The notes under the pieces are model-generated. The model did no database searches, was not told the origin of the DNA, and was given only the letters and a program-made list of their open reading frames with translations. This document shows, in pieces, positions 11,461 through 22,374 of a stretch of DNA of 64,000 nt; positions within the stretch are counted from its first letter, which is position 1, and each line of letters begins with the position of its first letter. Source of the DNA: Stemphylium vesicarium (lineage: Eukaryota; Ascomycota; Dothideomycetes; Pleosporales; Pleosporaceae); contig QXCR01000063.1 of assembly GCA_004380135.1 (NCBI GenBank), forward strand, positions 1 through 64,000, given 5' to 3'. The translations under genes and the position numbers were made by a program.

Positions 11461-11997
11461 ATGACCTTCCACCCGTACGACTATAACCATGGGCCATCGA
11501 TTGGAGAAAGTTTCAACTACAACACATCGGCAAAGTAATGACAACATCGACGCACGAGCTCTACCAGGGAATAGTAGACGGTGTCCTGGCTCTCGCACAT
11601 CCTAATGGGAGAGGCTAGAATCAGTGATCTCGTGGCGCTGGCTCGCGTGGATGCTCCATTAACGAAACACGAGGATGCCCGCCGACTATACAAGGTTTTA
11701 TGCAATTATGTGAGAGATCTAGGTCACGTCCTGGGTGACGAAGATGGCCGATGTGCAAATTGGGAGGGGGCTGCGAGGACGGTCGCTTACAAGCTTACTC
11801 AAGAGGATACGTCGGAAAATATTGGAGGGGTGGGTCGGGCGAGGTGGCGGGCGTACGTATGGTGTATGGTCAAGGCGCTGTTTGTATGGCAGGCCTATTG
11901 TCAACGCGCGCGCGACTTAATGTACAAGCGAGTTGAACAGATGGGAGGGGAAGCTGAAAGCACCGAAGAAGGTGTATGGGCGTATCGGATGAGTTGA
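11461..11997 (+). CDS. Small uncharacterised protein (150 aa)
   Basis: Exon 1 (11461-11534) and exon 2 (11619-11997) join in frame across an 84-nt GTAATG...CTAG intron with a CTAAT branch site 15 nt before the acceptor, giving 150 residues. Neither exon alone is convincing; the clean splice is the main support. The protein starts MTFHPYDYNHG and contains a helical-looking region with a YVWCMVKALFVWQAYC stretch near residues 110-125. I recognise no family. It may be a lineage-specific protein. Confidence 0.5.
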
Positions 11998-12388
11998 TTA
12001 CGAGGGTATTCCAGAGTTACCTGGCCGGCGGATCGCGTTGCACAAATCGCAGCCCAATTATCTAATCTGACATACAAGTAGACGATGGAATGCATCGAAT
12101 CGCTTGAAGATAGTAAAGCCAAGACATGCCGCATCCTGTCTGCGTGTAATTATGGTTCTGATAATCGGTCCTCCCAAACCGTAAGCTGTGAAAGAGGCAT
12201 CGGCTTTTACCAGCAGTCGCAAAGTTGAGTACTTTCCAGTCCGCACTCGAAGTTCTAACTGTCCTCGAGGCTGAGCTCTCTTCAACCTCTGTTTTGTGAC
12301 CTCACTAGCAACAATGTGCGAGTGCTGAAGGTGCGCCTGTGACTTCGTTCTGTTCGTGTCGAGTGGCTCCCGTCGTTATATCGTAGTC
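11998..12388. other. Intergenic region between convergent genes
   Basis: 391 bp between the stop codons of a plus-strand and a minus-strand gene; no coding or repeat signal seen. Confidence 0.35.
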
Positions 12389-13425
12389 TCAACGCGGTAG
12401 CCCATTGCCAGCATTCCCGCCCATAGAGCTCATCTCGCCTCCACCATTGGCCATTCTCACACCTGCCCTAGGCCCAGGCTGCCTCGCCAGCGCAAGCCTT
12501 ACAGGCTCTTCCCTCCTTCGCGCACACCCACTGCCACCTCCACTCGCAACACCACTGCCGCTTGCACCCGCGCCTTCAGCTGTAGGGCCTCTTCTTAGCA
12601 GTTCATCCAGTCCTAGGTCTCGCCAAGTCGGCTCCTTCTTGCTCTGCGTCGCACTCTGTATCCCAAATGCGGCGTGCTGGTCTGGCACCACATCGTCCTC
12701 ATCCTCCGGATTGACGGGCTGCAGATGCGGCGGTATGTAAATGTCTTCGGGCGATAGTTGCGAGGAAGTAAGGTTCGTGAATTGTTCAAGGAGATCGGCG
12801 TGGTGCGACGAGTGCATGTGGAGGTATGTTGCTGTAGAGTCTCGCGTCTAGGGAGTCGTTAGTTTGGGCTGGAAAGAATTCATATCGGATATTTACCATT
12901 GCAAAGTATCTTGAGCCAGAGAGTATTCTGGCCTATTAGTTGTGCGCGTTGTTGTGATTCTGGTGTTGATTGAGGGTATTGATGCAAACATGCGGAACCT
13001 CGCCGCGCCCGCTGCTCACGCGCCCGCTGGAGCACTGAATGGCTGCGCTAGCCAGATGCGGACACCTACCCTGATTACGCATCTTGACGGTCAACTTCGT
13101 GTCATCCTGCAACACTTCACTAACCTTCTTAAATACCTTGGGTCGCTTATATAAATCTGCAAAGTATACCTGATACCCGCCAATAAACCCACACGTCGTA
13201 CTAGCGATATCACATCGACCGTCGGAGCAGCAACCAGTTAGAACATCATCAACGCCAGTAATCGTCTCCAGGTTCCAAAAGCGGGAGTGTCACATAGACG
13301 GGCTGTGCCTATCACGACCCTTCCCCGTGGTGTATTCATACTGCCAGTCTGCAGGCCTTTGGGCGCTTCGTGGAACAAAAACGACGTTACCGCCTACCTC
13401 CGTGGCTACCAAGATATGCAGATGG
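12389..13425 (-). pseudogene. Uncharacterised gene, probably disrupted by an in-frame TGA
   Basis: Reading on the minus strand, three segments join in frame: 13425-13066, 12927-12897 and 12847-12389. The last splice (GTAAAT...CCCTAG) is convincing and gives a protein with Ser/His, acidic and Gly/Ala-rich stretches. The segment includes CCSDGRCDIASTTCGFIGG and KLTVKMRNQ, followed by a C-terminal half that starts RILSGSRYFAM. Codon 45 of the first segment is TGA (13292-13290), although sequence on both sides looks coding. No splice that I could find removes it in frame. Further coding-like sequence may lie upstream, to about 13640. The family is not recognised. Either the copy is a pseudogene (CGA to TGA would suffice) or my exon model is wrong. 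The donor between segments 1 and 2 is weak (GTGTCC). Confidence 0.45.
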
Positions 13426-13866
13426 CTGATGGTCTATTTCCGGGAGCAAGGCGCCGACTGTGCCACCAGATTCAGGGATTATTAATTCAACGACCGAGGA
13501 GGAGGAAAACAACTACTGATCCAACCATGTTCAGCAGTACGGTGGGACTGGCGCCCTTACTGCCGAGGCTCCTAGATCTCGTCTCCACAAACCTTACGCT
13601 ACCGCTTCCTACGTCATCAGATTTCAATGGAAATAGGCTGACTAGCCAGGCTCCTTACCCCTCTGTTAGGAAGGACGTCAGGCCTTAGTGAACCGATTGT
13701 TTGCGCTTGCAACCTTGTGTTCCAATCACTCCCCGCCATGCCCGCCCCACTTCGGCCTTCGGCCAAACCTTGAGGTATAAGAGAGGAAATAGGACTCGAA
13801 CGGCCATGAAGCTGCCCAACACCCTTCATCCTAGTTCCAACAATTATATTCAGGAATTTAATCGCC

Positions 13867-14341
13867 ATGGCTGAAGGACGCTGCAACTGCGGAAGCATCA
13901 AGGTTTCCATGCCCAGTATGCCCGAGCAATCCGCAATCTGCTACTGGTGGGCAATATCACTCATAAACACGATTACAAACTGACCCTCAAAGTTCGAATT
14001 GTCGCCGCGCTGGCGGAACTATGGGATCCATCATATACCCTGTCAATAAATCCGAAGTCACCATCAACGACGCAAAAGGTCATCTCAAGAGTTACGAAGA
14101 CAGCGACACCAAGAGCGGCAACTCAATTACCCGTCAATTCTGTGGAAACTGCGGAAGGTGCGTAATCTGGGCTGGGCTGGAGAAAAGTAGCTAACTTAGC
14201 ATCAGCCCGGTTGCTAGCTTGGTTGGTAACGACAAACCCATATTTCTCAAGGGCGGCTTGTTCGAGCAAATCCCGGCCCCAGTGTTCAAGTCTTTCGAAC
14301 AAGAAGAGCCAAGCTGGATGAAGGTTGAAAAGTCTGGCTAG
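13867..14341 (+). CDS. GFA / CENP-V-like zinc protein
   Basis: Three short exons, 13867-13946, 13993-14157 and 14206-14341 (introns of 46 and 48 nt), encode an intact 126-residue protein. The zinc-binding pattern of the glutathione-dependent formaldehyde-activating (GFA, PF04828) fold is complete: CNCG near residue 7, then CYCSNCRRAGG created exactly across the first splice, and CGNCGSPV created across the second. Members of this family bind Zn and possibly glutathione, but most fungal paralogues have no proven substrate. The length matches the usual 120-140 residues. It stands alone with no partner gene; the previous gene runs in the opposite direction. Confidence 0.9.
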
Positions 14342-15280
14342 TGGAAGATGTAGGGGGTAGAGCATTCCAGTTCACCAGCCCAAGTAAAAACTTCATTGAT
14401 CTGCAGCATCACCTAAACTTGTGTGCCCTTGAAAGGATCATGCTCAGCCCTCCAGGCTGTTGCTCGTGACATACTTCAACATAAAACATATGAATAGTGT
14501 ACTCCACTACTGTGACTTGATCAGTTCGCGGGCGACGAAGCAGATGTCATTCGATGCATATTAATAATCAGATACGCAGGTGCCAGGAGTACATCCATGT
14601 CATGATTCAGGAGCAGGCCCAGCGGAGGCAGCAGTGCCAAGCACTACTTGTAAGTCCGTTTTTTCCTCCTTCTAACATGTTCGAGCCGATATTCATGGGT
14701 TCCTGGACACGGTTGTGCAGTGGTTCGCTGAGATGCTCGAGCTTCGCTACTTCGCAGTCAAAACCCCATCTTTTGAAACGACAACATCCAAACGTGGCAC
14801 GACCGATACCATTCATAAATCAGTGCAAATCTACGATACGTGTCGCGAAGAACGGCGAAACGGCATTGCAGCTACGCGCCCGCTCAACCGATCTTAGTCC
14901 CGCACCCTGGCCGCAGCACCCCACATTCCACATTCCCACATTCTCCCGGCGGCCAATTCATCCACAACCCCAACCGCCGACCGCCAACCGCCAACCTCTC
15001 TCTCTCTGCACAGCGACGCACGCATGCACGTAATTGCTCAAGAGCAAAGCAATCTAGATTGCGCTCGACGCACAAGCTCGCCAAGGCAGCCAGACATGTT
15101 TCAAGCAGGGGTAAATGAGGGAGATCATTAACATCGTGAAACGTGGCTTTTATGTTCCTCCGATAGAACAAAGTCCTGTGAACTTTTTCGTGAATGCGCC
15201 ATTCGCGAGATTACCTTTTCTTTTTGCTTGGACCTACCCTGCTGTGCGCATTTTGACGTGGAGAAAAGAGCTAAGGAACG
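14342..15280. other. Intergenic region
   Basis: About 940 bp. It contains a short run of repeated CCGCCAACC-like units (14965-15000) and a TCTCTCTC tract, probably promoter or 5' leader of the SET gene. No supported gene. Confidence 0.4.
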
Positions 15281-16782
15281 ATGCTACCACACACGTCAGC
15301 GCAGCGACGGAGGCGCCCGTATCCCCGTATCCATTATGCGATTTCCGCGCTGTTGTTTACAGTGGCGACGACAACGAGAGCGGAATTGTTCTACAGCGCA
15401 CGTAGTCCGGCTATCCAGGATGGCCTCATCAATCGGCCTGCTACGATATGTCCGGTCTCCCAGGACGGCCAGACTACGGACACATTTCCCTGGACCCACA
15501 ACCCGACATGTGTGAAATTCGACATGGCAAATGAAGAAGAGGGCACAGAGACAGTTGTCCAGCAGATATACTGCGTATACACGAATGTAAACTACAACAA
15601 TGGCCGTGGGGTTAGTTTCGTAGCCAGCCCAGAGGTCGCGGCTAGTGTCACGATGGAGACGTTCGGTATGGGTATTGGAGGGATGGGAGGCCAGATTGGA
15701 GAAGAGATGGGAATGTGGGAAATGAAACAAGCGGGGATGAAAGGAAAGGGATTGTTCGCGAAGAAAGATGTGGCTGCTATCTTCGCGGGCGAGAGCCTAA
15801 TTGTGCAGACGCCTGTGTTGTTTGTTGCGAAGACACTGCTGGAGACACCACGCACGACAGCGACGCAGCTTGTGCTGAAGAAGGCGGTGGAGCAGTTGCC
15901 CGAGAGAACAAGGGCTGCGGTGAAGACTTTGGATGTCAATGTGGATGGTTCGATTGAGGATATTGTCGTGACGAATGGTGTTGATGTGAAGTGGCCTTGG
16001 GTGGACGAGGTGCCGGTGCTGTTGGCTGTTACCCCAGAAGTCGCTGTAAGCTTTATCAAACCCTTTGACGACACTGAGATTTAAACTAACACGCATAAGC
16101 GCATCAACCACGCATGCCGTCCAAACACAATATGGCGTTTCAACGACTATACGCTCGCTTTCGAGATAGCCGCGCTCAAGGAGATCAAGCCAGGCGAGGA
16201 GATAACACGGAGCTGTGAGTTTCCGTTTCCCTCACCTAAGATACTCCAATCAGCTCACTCTGACCAGATGGCTTCGAAAAACGTGCTCACCGCCGTCGCG
16301 TCCGGTCCCTAGAAGACAACTTCGGCTTCACATGCGAATGCCCTCTATGTACTGCTCCGGAAGATGAGATAATGTCCTCCACCGACCGCCTCAGCGAGAT
16401 CAAAGCCCTGCGATCCGTGCTACCCACTGATCCCAGCGAGAGCCCAAAACTCCTTGGTCTATTACCCAATCTTATCGAGGCGCTAGAGAAAGAAGGCCTT
16501 ATCACCGAGCTGCCCATGTACGAAGAGATTCTCGCCTACACATGGAGTAGTTTTGGAATTGAGGATCGCGCAAAGTATTGGGCGGGAAGGGCGCAGAGGC
16601 ATTGGGCGGTTGTGGCGGGTAAAGAGAGTTGGGAGCAGAGGAGGTGTGGCGAGTTGGAGAGGGATGTCAAGGCGCATAGTACGTGGATGACTTGGGAAGG
16701 TGATCCTTGGGAGGGTGTTGGGGAGGGGCATCCATGGGATGAGAAGGCGGGGGATAAGCATGAGCATAGGCATGAGCATTGA
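15281..16782 (+). CDS. SET-domain protein with N-terminal hydrophobic segment
   Basis: Exons 15281-16045, 16100-16214 and 16268-16782 (introns of 54 and 53 nt) give 464 residues. The SET fold starts at KGKGLFAKKDV. The key motif NHACRPN is at residues 258-264, completed by the first splice. The segment GEEITRSYG is completed by the second, and a post-SET-like CECPLC is at 316-321. SET proteins methylate lysines; fungal members of this type (SMYD-like or class VII) have mostly unknown substrates. The N-terminus reads like a signal peptide or anchor, with a basic stretch (QRRRRPYPR) and then HYAISALLFTVATTT. The C-terminus is His-rich (KHEHRHEH). The substrate and cell compartment are open. Confidence 0.85.
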
Positions 16783-16932
16783 TGGGGGCGGGGTGGAGGG
16801 GCATAGGGGAGGTGATTCTTGTAGGGAAATGGTAACGTTGTTGCATCATCTTGATATTTAGTGACTAGAAGGAACTTGTTTAACCACTCTGACTGTGTTA
16901 ATCTCTAACAACGACGCGATTGGGAGATCTCA

Positions 16933-17852
16933 CTATTGCTCGTCGAAAAACTTCCCTTCCCCAAGCACACGGTCTAGTTTCCAAACATGCGATTCGGTCT
17001 CCGTCCTACCCCACCCCCTCGTCCTGTCACCACCTTTAACCAATTCTTCCACCATGGCTTTGAAACTGCTCAACGCCTTCTCATCCGGTATCTCAGCAAA
17101 TTGATGCATAGCCAACCATGTCGACGGCTCAGGGTGTGGCTCATCCGTTGTGGGTAAGCCCTTGAGAGCGCGAGACTGTGCGTTTGTTCTTGCGTAGAGT
17201 AACTTGAAGCGCAGTGTACGGATGTAATGCGGAGAACCTGAGAGCGTCGCCATTTGCTGATTCTTGGCATCAGCATCTCACTTACAACAACGCGGAATAA
17301 GTTTGGAAGCATCACGTACCTTCTCAAAGAAAGCTGTGACTTGCTCTTGCTCTGGACCAACTTCTGGTCTGATACCCAAAGTGAGAATGTATTTGACTTG
17401 ATCTGTTGTCGTCAGTATAGACCAGTGGCATCTGATCTAGCATCAATCGTAAGCTCACCGTCTGGTCTACTCCTCTTCTCTGTTGTAGCTCCCAAAAAGC
17501 CCAGATAGCTAACATCCATATCCACCAGATCATAAATAATTCCGCTACCGGGCAACGTACTACTTCTGAAGTTAATCTTCTTGAACTCGTCTCCTAGCGT
17601 AAACGCCAAATCCTGCATTGGATAGCATGCTAGATACGGCTTGGGGTTCTGCGCATCGCCTGTGGGAGAAGTTTTGTTGATGTCGACGTAGCGGACTCCA
17701 CTTTTAATGCTGCTGGTGGAAATTACCTCGGGGATATGTTCGTCGTCGTACCATTTGAGGAATGTGGACTCGTCGAGTGTGGATTTGCTGGCGGGAGAGA
17801 TGCGAGAGCGGACGAAGAGGATGCCGGGGCCGTGGATGGCTTCTAGGGACAT
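16933..17852 (-). CDS. EthD-like dimeric alpha-beta barrel protein
   Basis: Minus strand, exons 17852-17459, 17402-17320 and 17262-16933 (introns of 56 and 57 nt), 268 residues. The N-terminal part has FLKWYDDEHIPEVI, the signature seen in fungal EthD-type proteins, and a second ferredoxin-like half follows (HYIRTLRFKLLYA). Such proteins are small cytosolic enzymes or binding proteins. Some EthD relatives act in dehydration or cyclisation steps, but for this branch no reaction is known. The start at 17852 is chosen because the open frame upstream of it looks like leader. Confidence 0.75.
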
Positions 17853-18511
17853 TGTGTTGATGGTATTTGGTTGTTTGTTCGATATGAGAAGGTAAATCGT
17901 TGTACAAGTCAATGTCGGGTGCAATTCAAGGGAAATCGAATGGAATAGAGTATCTGGCTCTATTGTGTCAAAGAAGAAAGACGGAAATGTATTGCCGAAT
18001 TGCGAACAGACACTACCCCGCCTTGAACTCATCGGCGTGACAATCAGCCCCGATTATTTCGGGTTAGGTGCGGCTAATGTTCTATGTCGTCGTCTGTAAG
18101 ATGTATGATATACCCAATGGCCAGATATTATGGCCAAAGATTAGGTGCACGACTGATGCAGCGAGAAGTTCCAAATTCTCCACAGCTGATGAAGAAAAAA
18201 GCATTCGACATGTTACCATGCTCCCTCGACCACTCTAGGCAAGCCGATAGGGTGGCAGATGCTGCACATGTGTTCGGTACTGAGCGGCAACTTGCAAAGA
18301 CCACTTCTCCCAAAGCAACCATGTTCGTGTTGGTCCCAGGCCCCGTTTTCGAGCTGTGAATGGCGACCCAGTGCTGCAGTGCTAAAGGAGACGCCGGAAG
18401 TTTCACACACTCTGCCTCGAATGGGGTGGTCGTTTCCTGCATACAGCTACCATGGAGCCGTCAAGTCTGTATGCCTCGGCTCACAACGCGTCGACAGCAT
18501 AGGGACATGCT
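17853..18511. other. Intergenic region
   Basis: 659 bp between two minus-strand genes. It holds the promoter of the EthD-like gene and the 3' side of the thioesterase gene. A 91-codon plus-strand open frame (18084-18359) has no recognisable features. Confidence 0.35.
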
Positions 18512-19066
18512 TCAAAGCTTCGACTTGTTCACTAGCAGCTTTTCTAACCCTATCTTCAGTCCCTCAGCCATGCCGTCCTTCCCGGGTCGCCGGCTTTCGC
18601 GCTCAACAAAGACGTGGACAAACTCTCCAACGGCCTTGACCTCCTCTTGTCCCCTTTCAAAGACACCAATCTCGTATGTAACGGAGCTCTTCCCTAGCTT
18701 TTTGATTCTCAAACCGAGGTCTACGACGGCAGGAAATTCGATGGGGGCAAGGTAGTCGCAGTGTGAGTGGACGACGAGGCCGATTTGGGGAGAGGTAGGT
18801 GGGTGCAGTGAGCAGTGTTGGATGAGGTATGTGTTGACTACCGAGTCGAAGCTACAACATGTTAGTAACGGGATTAATTGGATATAGACAGGAACATACA
18901 GATAGTAGTAGACGCTATTATTCATGTGGTGATACATGTCATTGTCGCTCCTTTAGGCTGTCAGTGCTGCACGGGCTTATAACTTCTCAACGCACCATCT
19001 TGTTCTATATTCGAGTTGAAACTTGTAATCGCCGCGACGACGCGACTTCAACGATTCCGAAGCCAT
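18512..19066 (-). CDS. 4HBT-type acyl-CoA thioesterase
   Basis: Minus strand, exons 19066-18996, 18950-18900 and 18851-18512 (introns of 45 and 48 nt), 153 residues, the normal size for a single hotdog domain. The splices build the family signature TRWSDNDMYHHMNNSVYY, with the catalytic Asp region, and the following FDSVVNTYL. Later strands are IEFPAVVDLGLRIKKLGKSSVTYEIGVF. By family it hydrolyses acyl-CoA thioesters. The N-terminus has several basic residues (SLKSRRRGDYK) but no clear targeting signal. Confidence 0.88.
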
Positions 19067-19316
19067 AGTTTGCACGTCAATTGGTGATGTTGTGAGAGAG
19101 ACGCGCTCCCATGTCAATGAAGCGCATCAACATAGCGGGCTAAGCGGCGTCGAATGCCGTCACACCTCGGCTCGTCCAGCATAGGCCTGACCGGCGGGCG
19201 GGCCAAACCTTTTTTTGCATCCCTCAACCCCTCCAACCCCCGCGATTCTGGCGCCCTCTCCGCGCATCCTCGCATACCTCGCCTCCAAGGGTCGCCTACC
19301 CGTTGGCTCCCCCGGA

Positions 19317-20729
19317 ATGGCCCTAGTGCCCTCTCCCACGCGCGACACCTACGTGCCCATTGCCGACGACAAGTTCCCTTGGAAAGAGCCACCGGCCGTC
19401 GCCATCACGCCCTGCGATCCCTGGCCGCCGCCATACTACCTCGAGGATGGCCTGCGCAAGGTGACGCCCTACCACTTCACATACAACACCTACTGCAAGC
19501 AGCGATGGCGGGGGCGGGAAATATTGGACATTTTCTCCAGCGAGTTTCGCGACCGACCGGCCGAGTACTATGAACAGGCCATAAAAGACGGGCGCGTAGT
19601 CGTCAATGGGCAGCCTGTCCCGAACACCAAGACGATAATCAAGAATGGCGACATCATTTCACACACCCTGCACCGGCACGAGCCCCCGTGTACCGCCCAA
19701 CCCATCGGCATCGTCCACGAGGACGACGACTTGATTGTCATCAACAAGCCCGCGGGCATGCCGGTGCACCCCGCTGGACGCTACAACTTCAACTCCATTA
19801 TCGAGATTATGAGGGCAGACCGCGGTTATGGCTGGAACCCGCTGCCGTGCAACAGGCTAGATAGGCTGACTAGCGGCATCATGTTCATCGGAAAGCACAA
19901 GCAGGCAGCAGAGGACCTGAGCGCGCAGATACGGGGGAGGACAGTCAAGAAAGAGTACATCACACGAGTGGTCGGCGAGTTCCCAGAAGGAGAAATCCTC
20001 TGTGAAAAGCCCATACTCCAGATCAGCCCCAAACTCGGCCTCAACCGCGTGCGCGCAAACGGCAAAGAAGCAAAGACAGTTTTCAAGAGACTCGCATACT
20101 ACCCGCCGAGGGATGATAGCAATGGTGTCGAGGGGAAAGAGGGCCAAGAAAGTGCTGAAAGCCAACCATGGAAGAAACTCCGCGGTTATTCCATCGTACG
20201 CTGTATGCCAGTGACGGGCCGGACCCATCAGCTACGCGTCCATCTCCAATTCCTCGGTCATCCCATCTCCAACGATCCCATATACGCCAACCAGCGCGTC
20301 TTCGGGCCCGCGCTCGGCCAGGGACAGTCTGAAGACGAAGATGACGAGGATATCATGTCGCGACTATCGCGCATGGGCAAAGAGGAAGTCGCCGACGCCG
20401 TCGCCTACCACGACGAAATGGTCGATGCATACAACAAGCGGAAAGCAGAACGGATGACGGGTGAGAAGTGCAGCATCTGTGACACAGACCTGTACAGTGA
20501 TCCAGGCGTGCATGAGCTGGGTATCTACCTCCATGCCAGGAGATATCGCTGTGAAGAAGGAAAGTGGGACTATGAGACCGGCCTGCCTGATTGGGCATTG
20601 CCGCCTCCTGGTTATGAAGGGCCCACTGAGAGCACAGAAGAAAGCGATCCACTAGCTGTGGATTTGAAGAAGCTGGGCTTGGACGATGACGAGGCTGAGG
20701 CAAGTGGAGTAGCTGCCACTTCTGCGTGA
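19317..20729 (+). CDS. RluA-type pseudouridine synthase (Pus8/Pus9/Rib2-like)
   Basis: Single exon. The first in-frame ATG is at 19317 and gives 470 residues; the open frame extends upstream without an ATG. An S4-like RNA-binding part (KDGRVVVNGQPVPNTKTI) precedes the catalytic domain. The catalytic Asp is in NRLDRLTSG at about residue 182. Also present are DLIVINKPAGMPVHP and VTGRTHQLRVHLQFLGHPI, all hallmarks of the RluA family. The C-terminus carries a Cys-rich element (CSICDTDLY...RRYRC) that may bind zinc. By family it isomerises uridine in tRNA. Yeast has several paralogues (Pus8, Pus9 and the Rib2 N-terminal part), and I cannot choose among them from this sequence. Confidence 0.9.
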   Translation: MALVPSPTRDTYVPIADDKFPWKEPPAVAITPCDPWPPPYYLEDGLRKVTPYHFTYNTYCKQRWRGREILDIFSSEFRDRPAEYYEQAIKDGRVVVNGQPVPNTKTIIKNGDIISHTLHRHEPPCTAQPIGIVHEDDDLIVINKPAGMPVHPAGRYNFNSIIEIMRADRGYGWNPLPCNRLDRLTSGIMFIGKHKQAAEDLSAQIRGRTVKKEYITRVVGEFPEGEILCEKPILQISPKLGLNRVRANGKEAKTVFKRLAYYPPRDDSNGVEGKEGQESAESQPWKKLRGYSIVRCMPVTGRTHQLRVHLQFLGHPISNDPIYANQRVFGPALGQGQSEDEDDEDIMSRLSRMGKEEVADAVAYHDEMVDAYNKRKAERMTGEKCSICDTDLYSDPGVHELGIYLHARRYRCEEGKWDYETGLPDWALPPPGYEGPTESTEESDPLAVDLKKLGLDDDEAEASGVAATSA

Positions 20730-20805
20730 ACATAAATTTTCTTCAAAAAATATGAGTTTTGAGATACCCATCAATATATTCTTACTTGAATCCCATTCTT
20801 CATAG

Positions 20806-22374
20806 CTAGTGATGATCTGTATAGCCAGATTCGTATGGTGAGTCATTCTCGCTTTCACCCACATCGCTATAGCCAGGCGGGTCTTGAGAACGGCTGCCTG
20901 GGTTGTGGGAGGCGCTGTTATATGTCCGCAAACTTTTTTCTTCATCATCCTCTTCGTCCTCTTCGTTCCCATGGCCTCCATCATCTTCCTCGTCTTCTTC
21001 ATCTCCATCATCAGCAACACTCGTCTCAGGTGTGCCTTCTCTTTCCCGCAACTGCGCTGTCAGCCCATCCAGAATAACACCCATGCGCATCTTGAGGTCC
21101 GGGTTCCAAACCTTACTGATCTGACCTTCCATTTCTTGAATCTTGCTCCGCAATTCTTCAGCAACTGTATCTTCTTCCTCGTCTTCGTCTTCCGTATCCG
21201 CGGATCCAGGCCCATCTTCCACCTCGATCTTTCCACCGAATGCAGCTGCGAAGTCCGTCGCCATTTTGCGGTTGCCAATGGCGAAAATGATGTCCTCGAT
21301 ACAGGGCCATGTCTCCGCCTCACTGGGTAGCGATGTTGCCTTGCCCTTCTTACTACCAACAGACGGCGCCCCATCCAACACCCTGCGAAACGCCTCCGCA
21401 ACATCCCTAACCGGATTACCATACGCGCCGCAACCCCAAGCCCCCAACACCAACTTCCTCACCCCTTTCCTCTCAGCCATCCTGAACACGCTCCGAATCT
21501 TCCGCTCAACAACCTCCCTATCTTTCTTCCCCAGTCTCTTCTCTTCATCTTTCTCACCCTCAAGCTCAGGGAAACGTAGCATACCCGCCGTGATGACGTC
21601 GGCGTACCATCTCTCACCAGGAGACAGCTCGCCAGCGCTATCGCCAAGAGAAGCCGAGTTACGCAGTACGAGTACGTCGGATGTATAGATGCCTCCGAGT
21701 TCCGGGAGACGGTAGTATTCTTCTTTGAGTGAGGGCAGGAGCGTGGTGCGCGCGCAGAGGAATTCTTCGGCGGATGTTGCGCCTGCGTAGACGCCGCCAC
21801 CGGGGCGGAGTGGGGACGCCATGTTGAGTATGCATGTGTTTTGAGGTTTTTTGCCTGTGGCTTTGGAGGGGTGGGTGAGCATGTGTGCGGCCGTGAGGCT
21901 ATCGGTGGCTATGATGCGAACGCTTCTTTCTTTGCTTGACGACACTGGTGTGGCGGCCTTCAAGTTGAGATTTGATAACCCTTCATCCAAAGAATCATTT
22001 CGTTTCTTGCCTCTGGCTTTCCCCCTCGTCTTGCCACCATCTCTTTCTTCATTCCCAAACCCATCTTCATCCATGGCATCACCACCCTTCGCCTTCCTTC
22101 TTCCTTGACCCTTTCTCTTTACATACCCAGCCTCTTCACTCCCATTTGCACGTACGCCATCCTTACTCTTACTCTCTTTCCCCGCACCTGCTTCACCGAA
22201 ACTCGGCCCAGGATCGACGATTAATTCACTACCGTCCGCACCACGCCGAGCCCGTGCATTCGATCCCAGAACCGCAGGCACTACTTTGTTGACAATATGC
22301 CTTGCCTGCTTGGCTCGAATGTCTTTGCGGATCGCGGGTGGCGCTAGACCCTGGGATTTTTCTGTGCGCCCCAT
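20806..22374 (-). CDS. Microbial-type PARG-like macrodomain protein
   Basis: Single exon, 522 residues, with an ATG at 22374. The catalytic domain of microbial-type poly(ADP-ribose) glycohydrolase proteins (TIGR02452) is present: CILNMASPLRPGGGVYAGATSAEE at about residues 180-203, including the GGG loop and an adjacent Glu-Glu, then GVRKLVLGAWGCGAYGNP. The family removes ADP-ribose from proteins. The N-terminal 140 residues are basic and rich in Lys/Gly, and the C-terminal 120 are very acidic (EDEDEEEDTVAEE, DDGDEEDEEDD), so nuclear location is plausible. It is convergent with the pseudouridine synthase gene, with only 76 bp between the stops. Confidence 0.85.
   Translation of the reverse strand: MGRTEKSQGLAPPAIRKDIRAKQARHIVNKVVPAVLGSNARARRGADGSELIVDPGPSFGEAGAGKESKSKDGVRANGSEEAGYVKRKGQGRRKAKGGDAMDEDGFGNEERDGGKTRGKARGKKRNDSLDEGLSNLNLKAATPVSSSKERSVRIIATDSLTAAHMLTHPSKATGKKPQNTCILNMASPLRPGGGVYAGATSAEEFLCARTTLLPSLKEEYYRLPELGGIYTSDVLVLRNSASLGDSAGELSPGERWYADVITAGMLRFPELEGEKDEEKRLGKKDREVVERKIRSVFRMAERKGVRKLVLGAWGCGAYGNPVRDVAEAFRRVLDGAPSVGSKKGKATSLPSEAETWPCIEDIIFAIGNRKMATDFAAAFGGKIEVEDGPGSADTEDEDEEEDTVAEELRSKIQEMEGQISKVWNPDLKMRMGVILDGLTAQLREREGTPETSVADDGDEEDEEDDGGHGNEEDEEDDEEKSLRTYNSASHNPGSRSQDPPGYSDVGESENDSPYESGYTDHH

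Noticed and set aside
18084..18359. 91-codon plus-strand open frame
   Set aside because: No domain, no splice support; lies between two minus-strand genes.
19154..19573. Upstream ATG frame overlapping the pseudouridine synthase start
   Set aside because: Out of frame with the conserved domain and overlaps it; the in-frame ATG at 19317 is sufficient for the complete S4-like and catalytic regions.
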